Below, in pieces: positions 1 to 5,836 of a stretch of DNA of 12,655 bases (positions are counted from its first letter, which is position 1; each line of letters starts with the position of its first letter). Below the pieces are notes generated by a model, which had not been told where the DNA came from, did not search any database, and worked only from the letters and a program-made list of their open reading frames with translations. The DNA comes from Chloroflexota bacterium (GTDB lineage Bacteria; Chloroflexota; UBA6077; CF-72): the NCBI GenBank assembly GCA_019242065.1, contig JAFAWJ010000931.1, positions 1 to 12,655 on the forward strand, in the 5' to 3' direction. A program made the position numbers and the translations under genes.

Positions 1-618
1 TGGCCACCAGCGCCGCGCCCGCGAGTAGGCGCCCGAGCCGGGCACCACGAGCACCGCGTCGCGCGGCACCAGCGACTCGGCCCACGCCTCGTCGTCGGGC
101 GTCACACACAGCTCCAGGCGCGGCTGGCCGGGATGGCGTGCGCCGAGCACGCCGACCACGTCCAGGGCGTAGTCGACCTCGTGTCGGACGCCGAAGCCGT
201 GGTCCACGGCGGCGTGGGTGAGAAACCAGCGACCGCGGCCGTTGTCGAGGCCGACGCGGCGCGGCGCGCCACTGGCCAGGCTGAGCGCGGCGTACTTGGC
301 GATGCCGAAGGGCGTCGTGAGGTGGTGCAGCAGCACCAGCGTGTCCCAACGCCCGGCGCGCAGCTGACGCGCCAGCTCAAACGCTCCTGGCAGGCGCTTT
401 CCAGCGGCGAGCGGCGCGTCGAAGGCGTATTTGTCGAAGGTGATGACCTGGTCGTAGCTGTCCAGTCCGCGCAGCGCGAGCGCACCGCCAGGGGTGGTCA
501 GGACGCCAAGATGCGCCGCCGGAAAGGTGGTGCGCAGCGCGCGAAGTGTCGGCGTCATCGTCAGCACGTCGCCCAATGTCGCCAGCTTGACGACCAGGAT
601 GCGGGATGGCGGCGGCAT
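1..618 (-). CDS. GT9-family glycosyltransferase (heptosyltransferase-like), 3' end cut by window edge
   Basis: Partial gene: 206 codons are visible from an ATG at 618 and the frame is still open at base 1. It resembles ADP-heptose:LPS heptosyltransferase-type GT9 enzymes (GT-B fold, cytoplasmic), which transfer a sugar from a nucleotide donor during envelope glycan synthesis. Seen: an N-terminal RILVVKLATLGDVLTMTP stretch (residues 6-23) with the Gly-Asp pair (16-17) typical of the family, and, at the window edge, VVPGSGAYSRARRWWP, which matches the start of the donor-binding (H)PG(A/S)...K/R-x-WP motif. The C-terminal domain with the D-S/T-G-x-x-H motif is off the window. It starts 10 nt after the stop of another GT9 gene, so both are probably co-transcribed. 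No good Shine-Dalgarno is visible. Donor and acceptor cannot be told from sequence; heptose is not implied, since the family is broad. Confidence 0.85.
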   Translation of the reverse strand, partial: MPPPSRILVVKLATLGDVLTMTPTLRALRTTFPAAHLGVLTTPGGALALRGLDSYDQVITFDKYAFDAPLAAGKRLPGAFELARQLRAGRWDTLVLLHHLTTPFGIAKYAALSLASGAPRRVGLDNGRGRWFLTHAAVDHGFGVRHEVDYALDVVGVLGARHPGQPRLELCVTPDDEAWAESLVPRDAVLVVPGSGAYSRARRWWP

Positions 619-628
619 ACGCCGAATT

Positions 629-1810
629 CTAGCCCTGGTCCAGTTCGATCCTGACCGCATTCATGACGTCCTCGACATCCAGCGCGAGCATGCACGCCGG
701 CGAGACTCGCGCGCCGCAGGGCGGCGACTCGAGAGAGCCGCACGGCGCGCAGTCGAGCGCGTCCGTGGTCAGCACACGCTGATGCGCACTGGCCGACAGC
801 GGCCCGAAGATGCGCGCCGAGGCCGGTCCGTACAGCCGCACCGTCGGGGTGCCGACCGCGGCGGCCAGGTGACCGGCGCCGCTGTCGACGCTGATCACTA
901 CAGCGCAGCGGGCATACAGCGCGGCCGAGACGTCCAGGGCTTGCCCGCACAGACTGACCGCGCAGGCGTGCATGTGGGCCTGGACGGTCGACAGCAGCGC
1001 GGCGTCGTCGGGCGCACCGATGAGCGCCACGGCGTGTCCCGTGGCGACGAGCTGATCCGCGAGGCGGGCCCACCGCTCATGCGGCCAGCTCTTGAGCGGC
1101 GCACCGGCGGCGGGATGGATGCCGACGACGCGGCGCGCGTCCAGGCCGTGTTGCTGCCAGAGACGGTCGGCCGCCGAGCGTGCTGCGTCATTGATGTTGA
1201 ACTGTCTGTCGTCGCGATTGGGCTCGACCGGCTGGATGTCGGCCGCCAGCACGGCGAGGCGGGCGATGTCGAGGGATTGCTCGGCCCATGTCGTCTCGCG
1301 TGCGGGATAGCTGACGTGTGTCAACAGCGGCCGTGTTTCGGGGCTGTCACCGCCGACCCTGATCGGTATACCGGCCGCCAGCGCCAGCAGCGCCCCCCAC
1401 CAGTGGTCGCCGCGCAAGACGACGGCCAGGTCGTACTGCTCGGCGCGCAGGCGGACGGCCGTGCGCGCCAGAGTGAGATACGGCGCCAGCAGATTGGCGT
1501 TGGCGCGGCGGGTGAAGCCGGGAAACGCCAGCGTGCGCAGCTCGTCGACCGGTGGACCATGACGCGCCGCCGCGGCGCTCCACGGGCCCACAAGGTAGGT
1601 CACCCGCGCCTGAGGCAGACTGGCGCGCAGTAACGCCACGGCGGGCGCACTCAGGAGCACGTCGCCAACGTGGTCGGGCCGCATGAGGAGCACGCGGCGG
1701 ACCGACTCGCGGGGCGCGGGCACCCAGGGCGTCAGCTGGCGCGCGGCCAGCCGCAGCAGGCGCAGTCGAAGGGATCTACGCGGCGCTGGACTGCGCGTCG
1801 CCGAGGGCAA
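629..1810 (-). CDS. GT9-family glycosyltransferase (ADP-heptose:LPS heptosyltransferase-like)
   Basis: 393-aa GT9 glycosyltransferase, probably acting at the inner face of the membrane on an envelope glycan. Seen: an Arg/Leu-rich N-terminal extension (about residues 11-25), then the N-terminal Rossmann start [17 protein letters not shown] (41-57) with G49-D50; the donor-site motifs HPAAG (232-236), KSWP (240-243) and ERWA (245-248); [16 protein letters not shown] (309-324); and a C-terminal Cys set (C354, C357, C365, C373) of the CxPC...C...CM kind common in this family. The start is a TTG at 1810 lying 35 bp inside the end of fabZ; a GTG at residue 30 (1723) would avoid the overlap but lose the basic extension, which is plausible as a membrane-contact helix. 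It lies between fabZ and a second GT9 gene in one operon. Sugar specificity is unknown. Confidence 0.88.
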   Translation of the reverse strand: MPSATRSPAPRRSLRLRLLRLAARQLTPWVPAPRESVRRVLLMRPDHVGDVLLSAPAVALLRASLPQARVTYLVGPWSAAAARHGPPVDELRTLAFPGFTRRANANLLAPYLTLARTAVRLRAEQYDLAVVLRGDHWWGALLALAAGIPIRVGGDSPETRPLLTHVSYPARETTWAEQSLDIARLAVLAADIQPVEPNRDDRQFNINDAARSAADRLWQQHGLDARRVVGIHPAAGAPLKSWPHERWARLADQLVATGHAVALIGAPDDAALLSTVQAHMHACAVSLCGQALDVSAALYARCAVVISVDSGAGHLAAAVGTPTVRLYGPASARIFGPLSASAHQRVLTTDALDCAPCGSLESPPCGARVSPACMLALDVEDVMNAVRIELDQG

Positions 1811-2228
1811 AGGTCAGGTCAGCCTCGCACGCCAGCTTGCCGTCGACCAGCGCGCGTGCGTGCGCTTTGCCGACCGGTTCGCGGAAGGACGTCACCTCCA
1901 CCTCGAGGCGCAACGTATCGCCCGGACGCACCTGCTGGCGGAAGCGGCAGTTGTCGATGCGCGCAAAATACGGGATCTTGCCAGCGTGCGCCGGGTCCTC
2001 CATCACCAGCACCGCGCCTGCCTGCGCCAGCGCCTCGACGATCAGCACGCCGGGCATCACCGGGTACTCCGGAAAATGGCCCTGTAAGAACGTGTCGCGT
2101 TCGAGCGAGACGTCCTTCAGACCGACGATGCGTTTGCCGGACTCGATCTCCAGGATGCGGTCGACCAGGAGAAACGGCGGTCGATGCGGAATGAGCGCCT
2201 TGATCTGCTCGGCGTCGAGCTCGCTCAC
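1776..2228 (-). CDS. fabZ: 3-hydroxyacyl-[acyl-carrier-protein] dehydratase FabZ
   Basis: 150-aa FabZ, the hot-dog-fold dehydratase that converts (3R)-hydroxyacyl-ACP to trans-2-enoyl-ACP in the type II fatty acid cycle (cytoplasm). Seen: the N-terminal [13 protein letters not shown] motif (13-25) and the active-site block [20 protein letters not shown] (50-69), with the expected catalytic His51 and Glu65. Length is normal for the family. The frame is open further upstream, but the GTG at 2228 is chosen because it directly precedes [17 protein letters not shown], the normal family N-terminus, and because it overlaps the TGA of the preceding HAD gene in a GTGA arrangement, typical of translational coupling. 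The 3' end overlaps the start of a GT9 gene by 35 bp. In proteobacteria fabZ is often near lipid A genes; here it sits with two glycosyltransferases, which suggests an envelope operon, but no lpx genes are visible. Confidence 0.95.
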   Translation of the reverse strand: MSELDAEQIKALIPHRPPFLLVDRILEIESGKRIVGLKDVSLERDTFLQGHFPEYPVMPGVLIVEALAQAGAVLVMEDPAHAGKIPYFARIDNCRFRQQVRPGDTLRLEVEVTSFREPVGKAHARALVDGKLACEADLTFALGDAQSSAA

Positions 2229-2938
2229 CCGGCGATGCCCAGCTGACTGGCCAGTTCGCCGAAGTCGCTGGCGACGTAGTCGAACGTCGGATCGGGCGGT
2301 GGCAGCGGCGGGGCGTTGGGGCCCCACTCCTGCGGCCGAGGGATGAGGGCGGTGTGCAGGCCGTTCGACTGCGCGGCTTTGAGGTCGCTGTCGTGGGCGG
2401 CCACGAGCATGATCTGGTCTGGCTGAAGGTCGAGCAGGTTCGCCGCCAGCATGTAGGCCTCGCGCTCGGGCTTGAAAGTCTGGCGCAGCTCGGTCGCGAT
2501 GATGCAGTCCCAGGGCATGCCGCCGTGCTTGGCCATAGCCGTGAGGGTGGCAAACGAGCCGTTGGACAGCGGCGAAATGATGTAGCGGGACTTCAGGCGG
2601 CGCAGGCCGCCGACGGTGTCGGCCCAGGGGTCCAGGCGACTCCAGGCGCTGGCGAGGTCGTCGACCTCGGCGTCGGACACGCCGGTCACGCTGTACTTCG
2701 GCATCAGCTCGTCGAGCTTGCGGCGGAACAGGACGTCACTACTGACGTAGGGGATCTCGCCGGCGCGGATGCGGGCAATGCCCCGGATGTAGCCCTCACG
2801 TCGCCACTCGTCGGCGAAGGTGGACCAGTCGACGCCTTCGGGCCGCAGGGCCTGGCCCGAGCGAATGATCGATCCGCGCCAGTCGACGCAGGTGCCGAAA
2901 ACGTCAAAGACCAGTGCTCGCAGGGAGTCGGGCAGCAC
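2225..2938 (-). CDS. HAD-superfamily hydrolase, type II haloacid dehalogenase-like
   Basis: 237-aa protein of the haloacid dehalogenase type II (L-2-haloacid dehalogenase-like) group of the HAD superfamily, soluble and cytoplasmic. Seen: motif [14 protein letters not shown] (8-20) with nucleophile Asp12; the mainly helical cap domain (about 20-105); motif II SPLSNGS (122-128); motif III Lys156 in [15 protein letters not shown] (155-169); and motif [13 protein letters not shown] (179-189). The order, spacing and Ser-Asn-Gly-Ser block are those of 2-haloacid dehalogenases, which hydrolyse (S)-2-haloacids to (R)-2-hydroxyacids, but family members have varied or unknown substrates. The start is a GTG at 2938; it is the first gene of the leftward operon, followed with a 4-bp overlap by fabZ. 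A poor -10-like TACGCT lies 7 nt upstream. The promoter region (2939-2993) is shared with the divergent oxidoreductase gene. Pairing with fabZ is unexplained. Confidence 0.88.
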   Translation of the reverse strand: MLPDSLRALVFDVFGTCVDWRGSIIRSGQALRPEGVDWSTFADEWRREGYIRGIARIRAGEIPYVSSDVLFRRKLDELMPKYSVTGVSDAEVDDLASAWSRLDPWADTVGGLRRLKSRYIISPLSNGSFATLTAMAKHGGMPWDCIIATELRQTFKPEREAYMLAANLLDLQPDQIMLVAAHDSDLKAAQSNGLHTALIPRPQEWGPNAPPLPPPDPTFDYVASDFGELASQLGIAG

Positions 2939-2993
2939 GTTGCCAAGCGTAGCCCATCGCCGCGCGAGGCGCCGTTATCCTGCGTAGAGCGAC

Positions 2994-4187
2994 ATGCTGC
3001 CTCGGCAGGTCAGGATTGCGATCGTCGGCACGGGCTTCATCGCCGAAACGCGCGCGCGTGCCTACGCCGGAGTGACGGGCTACGCGCCTGACATCGTCGC
3101 CGCGGTCAGCCGTAGCCGCGAGCGGCTCGAGGCGTACGCCCGGCGGCACGCGATCGCCGACGTGTACACCGAGCTCGAGCCGGTCCTGGACCGCCAGGAC
3201 GTCGACGTCGTCGATCTGTGTGTTCCGAATGCCCTGCACCGACCGATGGCGATCCAGGCGGCTGCGGCGGGCAAGCACGTGATCTGCTCCAAGCCGCTGA
3301 CGGCCTTCGACGGCGCCGACGTGCCTGAGGACGTCAAACTCGGCGACATCCCGCGCGCCGAGATGCTGCGGGCCGCCGACGCCAGCGCCACGGCCATGAT
3401 CGACGCGGCACGCGTGAACAACGTGCGGCTCATGTACGCCGAGAACTGGGTGTATGCGCCGCCGATCGTCAAAGCTGACCGCCTGGCCGCGGCCTCCGGC
3501 GGGGCCATCCTGGAGATGCGGGGCGGCGAGTGTCACAGCGGGTCGCATTCGCCATATTCGAAGGAGTGGCGCTATACGGGCGGCGGCGCACTGCTGCGAC
3601 TGGGCGTGCATGCCATGGGTGCCATGCTGCACCTCAAGCGCGAAGAGGGCCTGCGGCGTACCGGTCGGCCGATCCGTCCGCGCTCGGTGCTGGCCGACGT
3701 CACCGATTTGACCCGCACGCCAGGCTTCGAGTCGGAAGCGCAGCACTACCTGGCCTCGGGGTGGCAGGACGTCGAAAACTGGGGCACGGCGGTGATCAGC
3801 TTCGACGACGGCACGCGGGCGACCGTGTTTGCCTCCGACGCGGTGCTGGGCGGCATGGAGAGCACGCTGCAGGTGCTGATGTCGAACGCGCACATCAAGT
3901 GCAATCTGTCGCATACGCGGCTGGTGGAGGCGTACGCGCCCGAGGCGTCGATCTTTGGCGACGAGTACCTGATCGAAAAGCTGGAGACCTCGGCGGGCTG
4001 GAGCCCACCGGCGCCGGACGAGGACTGGGCCCAGGGGCATCGGGCGATGATCCAGGACTTCGTGGAGTCGGTCGCCGAAGGCCGCGCGCCAAAATCCGAG
4101 GGCGACCTGGGCCGCGACGTGATCCGCCTGGTGTATGCGGCGTACGTAGCCGCCGCCGAGGGTCGCCGCGTCGACCTGCCCGACTGA
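2994..4187 (+). CDS. Gfo/Idh/MocA-family NAD(P)-dependent oxidoreductase
   Basis: 397-aa oxidoreductase of the Gfo/Idh/MocA family, which oxidises or reduces sugars and cyclitols with NAD(P). Seen: an N-terminal Rossmann fold starting VRIAIVGTGFIAETRARAYA (6-25) with the GxGxxA nucleotide loop at 12-17; CSKPL (98-102), equivalent to the family's EKP motif with the catalytic Lys100; and a GGGALLRLGVHAMG block (196-209). In most members this last block reads GG-x-L-x-D-x-G-x-H, so the Asp position is Arg202 here while His206 is kept. Length is normal (360-400 aa). The ATG at 2994 places the Rossmann motif at the usual distance from the N-terminus. It is divergent from the HAD gene across 55 bp and is followed after 43 bp by imuB, which has its own promoter, so it is unlikely to belong to the SOS cassette. 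Substrate unknown. Confidence 0.9.
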   Translation: MLPRQVRIAIVGTGFIAETRARAYAGVTGYAPDIVAAVSRSRERLEAYARRHAIADVYTELEPVLDRQDVDVVDLCVPNALHRPMAIQAAAAGKHVICSKPLTAFDGADVPEDVKLGDIPRAEMLRAADASATAMIDAARVNNVRLMYAENWVYAPPIVKADRLAAASGGAILEMRGGECHSGSHSPYSKEWRYTGGGALLRLGVHAMGAMLHLKREEGLRRTGRPIRPRSVLADVTDLTRTPGFESEAQHYLASGWQDVENWGTAVISFDDGTRATVFASDAVLGGMESTLQVLMSNAHIKCNLSHTRLVEAYAPEASIFGDEYLIEKLETSAGWSPPAPDEDWAQGHRAMIQDFVESVAEGRAPKSEGDLGRDVIRLVYAAYVAAAEGRRVDLPD

Positions 4188-4194
4188 ATAATTC

Positions 4195-4223
4195 TTCACA
4201 TATCAGAACGGGTGTTCTACACT
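4195..4223 (+). promoter_or_regulatory. imuB promoter (-35 TTCACA, 17 nt, -10 TACACT)
   Basis: A sigma70-like promoter lies immediately before imuB: TTCACA (4195-4200), exactly 17 nt, then TACACT (4218-4223). The -10 ends 7 nt before the ATG at 4231, so transcription should begin at or next to the start codon and the mRNA would be leaderless; no Shine-Dalgarno is visible. The LexA-type palindrome lies inside the spacer and touches the -10. Hexamers and spacing are seen; use as a promoter is inference. Confidence 0.65.
4205..4218. promoter_or_regulatory. LexA-type SOS operator of imuB
   Basis: AGAACGGGTGTTCT is a perfect 5+5 dyad with a 4-nt centre, containing GAAC-N4-GTTC, the core of the LexA operator known from Bacillus and Mycobacterium (CGAACRNRYGTTCG). 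It fills the spacer between the -35 and -10 of imuB, the position where bound LexA would block RNA polymerase. A second copy lies before dnaE2 (5813-5828), which supports function. lexA itself is not in this window. Confidence 0.8.
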
Positions 4224-4230
4224 CTCAGGC

Positions 4231-5463
4231 ATGTGGCCTGCTGTTCGGGTGGCGTGCGTCTGGATCGCTCAGTTAGCCCTGCGCGTGGAGGTCCTGCGCC
4301 ACCCGGCCTGGGATGGTCGGCCGCTGGTGCTGGGCGGCGCACCCGGCGAGCGCAAGGTCGTCCAGCTGTGCTCGCCTGAGGCGGAAGCCGCGGGCGTGCG
4401 CCCGGGCTTGCCGTTGCGCGAGGTCGTGCCGCTGTGCCCCGCAGCAATGGTGTTGCAGCCGGATCCTGTCCGCACCGCGGCGGTGCTCGAGGCCGTGCTG
4501 GCCGATCTGCAGGGTGTCAGCCCGCTGGTCGAGCCGGCTGACGACGGGTATTTCTTCCTGGACGTGCGCGGCTTGCAAGCTCTGTACGGTGAGCTCGACG
4601 CGCTCGAAGAAGCGATTCACGCGGCGGTCCCGGCCTTGCTGCGGCCGCGCGTCGGGATCGCGGGTGGCAAGTTCGCGGCGGCGGCCGCGGCGCGCATGGC
4701 GGAGCCTGGCGCCTCGGCCAGGGCATGCGTGGTCCCCGCGGATGAGACTCGCGCGTTTCTGGCGCCACTGTCGGTGCGCCACCTGCTGATGCTCGAGCCG
4801 GAGGTCCAGCATCGCCTGGAGGGCCTCGGGCTGCGCACCATCGGTGATCTTGCCCGCCTGCCGTTCAATGCGGTACAGGCCGAGCTCGGGCCACCGGGCG
4901 CCCAGGCCTGGCGGGTGGCCCACGGCAAAGACACCGAACCCGTGATAGCCCGGCCGGTCACGGCCACGGTTCAGGCGGGTCTGCGTTTTGACGATCCGCT
5001 GGGCAGCATTGAGGCGGTCATGGCCGCGATTGATCAACTGCTGGCGCACACCTACTCGCAACCTGCGCTGCAGGGTCGCGCCGTGCGCCAGGTACGTCTG
5101 CGGGCGCTGCTGTCCGACGGCACCTCGTGGGAACGTCTGTACACCTTCAAAGAAGCGCTGTCGACGCGGGACGCGGCGCGACGCGCGCTCAAAAGCAAGC
5201 TCGACCTGCCTAACGGCCTGCCGCCGGCGCCGATCGACGAGCTGGGGCTGGAGCTGCTGGGGCTGGGTGGCGAAGCGGCGCGGCAGCCGGGTCTGTTCGT
5301 CGCGCGGGCGCGCCAGCTGGCCGAGATTGCCGAAGCCGCGCAGCAGCTGCGTACGCGCTACGGGCGCGTGCCGCTGTACCACGCCATCGAAGTCGAGCCG
5401 TGGTCGCGGATTCCCGAACGCCGCTGGGCGCTGATCCAGGTGCAGGTGACATGCGACGCCTGA
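4231..5463 (+). CDS. imuB: ImuB: catalytically inactive Y-family polymerase homologue of the SOS mutasome
   Basis: 410-aa ImuB-type Y-family protein. In characterised systems (Mycobacterium, Caulobacter) ImuB is a non-catalytic hub that links the replication clamp to the error-prone polymerase DnaE2 during damage-induced mutagenesis. Seen: the Y-family start ACVWIAQLALRVEVLRHPAW (8-27), where the two metal-binding Asp of active polymerases align with Trp11 and Ala13; and the second motif DDGYFFLDV (104-112), where the usual Asp-Glu pair aligns with Gly106-Tyr107. All catalytic carboxylates are thus missing. Palm, helix-hairpin-helix (about 185-215) and little-finger regions follow. RQPGLF (351-356) fits the beta-clamp motif QxxLF at the position where ImuB proteins carry QLxLF/W. 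It is shorter than the roughly 500-aa mycobacterial ImuB. The ATG at 4231 lies 12 nt after the LexA-type box. Its end overlaps the next small gene by 13 bp, so they are co-transcribed. No imuA precedes it. Confidence 0.9.
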   Translation: MWPAVRVACVWIAQLALRVEVLRHPAWDGRPLVLGGAPGERKVVQLCSPEAEAAGVRPGLPLREVVPLCPAAMVLQPDPVRTAAVLEAVLADLQGVSPLVEPADDGYFFLDVRGLQALYGELDALEEAIHAAVPALLRPRVGIAGGKFAAAAAARMAEPGASARACVVPADETRAFLAPLSVRHLLMLEPEVQHRLEGLGLRTIGDLARLPFNAVQAELGPPGAQAWRVAHGKDTEPVIARPVTATVQAGLRFDDPLGSIEAVMAAIDQLLAHTYSQPALQGRAVRQVRLRALLSDGTSWERLYTFKEALSTRDAARRALKSKLDLPNGLPPAPIDELGLELLGLGGEAARQPGLFVARARQLAEIAEAAQQLRTRYGRVPLYHAIEVEPWSRIPERRWALIQVQVTCDA

Positions 5464-5774
5464 GCTCGGCGGGACCGCTCGTCGGCCGAGTGGACCGCAC
5501 GCAGCCGAAGCCCGAGCTGCGGCCGCTGAACGCGCCGATGCCGCTGCGCGTGCAGAAAGACGCGCACGGGCGCATCGTCGCGATCTGGCGGCAGGGGCGC
5601 CTGACGCCGCGCTCGATCGCCACCATTCAGGACCGCTGGCGGATCGACGACGAGTGGTGGCGGGAGCATCCGATCTCGCGCATGTACTACGCGGTCGTCC
5701 TGGACGACGGCACGCTGCTGACGATGTACCAGGATCTGCTGGCGGAGGACGCCTGGTTCGAGCAGCGCCCGTAA
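5451..5774 (+). CDS. Small conserved-type protein between imuB and dnaE2 (DUF6504-like, tentative)
   Basis: 107-aa soluble protein with no signal peptide, membrane segment or known catalytic motif. Seen: a low-complexity, basic/proline N-terminus (1-33), then a compact region rich in aromatic and acidic residues: IVAIWRQGRLTPRSI (42-56), IQDRWRIDDEWWREHPISR (59-77), MYYAVVLDDGTLLTMYQDLL (78-97) and a final W-F (102-103). The W-x-x-x-x-x-WW...R-x-YY-x-V...DG...D...W pattern resembles the DUF6504 small proteins that I recall from actinobacterial genomes; this is from memory and not a confirmed match. The ATG at 5451 overlaps the imuB end by 13 bp and follows an AGG at 5438-5440 at a usable distance; the frame is open further upstream but only inside imuB. 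Overlap with imuB and position before dnaE2 place it in the SOS cassette, in the slot where imuA might be expected. Likely an accessory factor; its function is unknown. Confidence 0.8.
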   Translation: MRRLSSAGPLVGRVDRTQPKPELRPLNAPMPLRVQKDAHGRIVAIWRQGRLTPRSIATIQDRWRIDDEWWREHPISRMYYAVVLDDGTLLTMYQDLLAEDAWFEQRP

Positions 5775-5789
5775 CTTGACAGAAGAGTG

Positions 5790-5808
5790 CCGGCATCGTG
5801 CTTGCCGG
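5790..5808 (+). other. GC-rich hairpin after the small gene
   Basis: CCGGCA (5790-5795) and TGCCGG (5803-5808) form a perfect 6-bp stem with a 7-nt loop, 15 nt after the stop of the small gene. There is no T-run after it, so it is not a canonical intrinsic terminator. Its right arm overlaps the putative dnaE2 -35 and shares CCGG with the larger dyad at 5805-5834, so the two RNA structures exclude each other. Confidence 0.45.
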
Positions 5809-5830
5809 AGTGTAGAACTTCTGTTCTACT
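5802..5830 (+). promoter_or_regulatory. dnaE2 promoter (-35 TTGCCG, 17 nt, -10 TCTACT)
   Basis: TTGCCG (5802-5807), 17 nt, TCTACT (5825-5830): each hexamer matches 4 of 6 consensus bases. The -10 ends 6 nt before the GTG at 5837, mirroring the imuB arrangement and implying a leaderless dnaE2 mRNA. The LexA-type box overlaps the spacer and the -10. The elements are weaker than for imuB; the parallel layout is the main support. Confidence 0.5.
5813..5828. promoter_or_regulatory. LexA-type SOS operator of dnaE2, nested in a longer dyad
   Basis: TAGAACttctGTTCTA is a perfect 6+6 palindrome around a 4-nt centre and contains GAAC-N4-GTTC. It ends 8 nt before the dnaE2 GTG. The symmetry extends outward: CCGGAG (5805-5810) pairs with CTCCGG (5829-5834), interrupted only by an extra TG at 5811-5812, giving 12 paired positions around the same centre. 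The core is the same as that of the imuB operator, so both units should respond to the same repressor. Confidence 0.82.
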
Positions 5831-5836
5831 CCGGAC

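Noticed and set aside
494..1633. Long plus-strand open frame (379 codons) over the GT9 genes
   Set aside because: It is antisense to two clear GT9 genes, its protein is Arg/Gly-rich without domains, and long antisense frames are expected in high-GC DNA.
2229..2327. Upstream in-frame extension of fabZ
   Set aside because: The extra 33 residues are Arg-rich, lie inside the HAD gene and are absent from FabZ proteins; the GTG at 2228 forms a GTGA overlap.
2904..4199. Minus-strand open frame of 431 codons
   Set aside because: It is antisense to the complete Gfo/Idh/MocA gene, and its translation is a His/Arg-rich mirror with no family features.
5776..5781. Perfect TTGACA as the dnaE2 -35
   Set aside because: No -10-like hexamer lies 16-18 nt downstream, and it does not fit the operator; TTGCCG at 5802 with TCTACT at 5825 fits better.
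4273..5796. Minus-strand open frame of 507 codons
   Set aside because: It is antisense to imuB and the small gene; composition is Arg/Ala-rich and no motif is recognisable.
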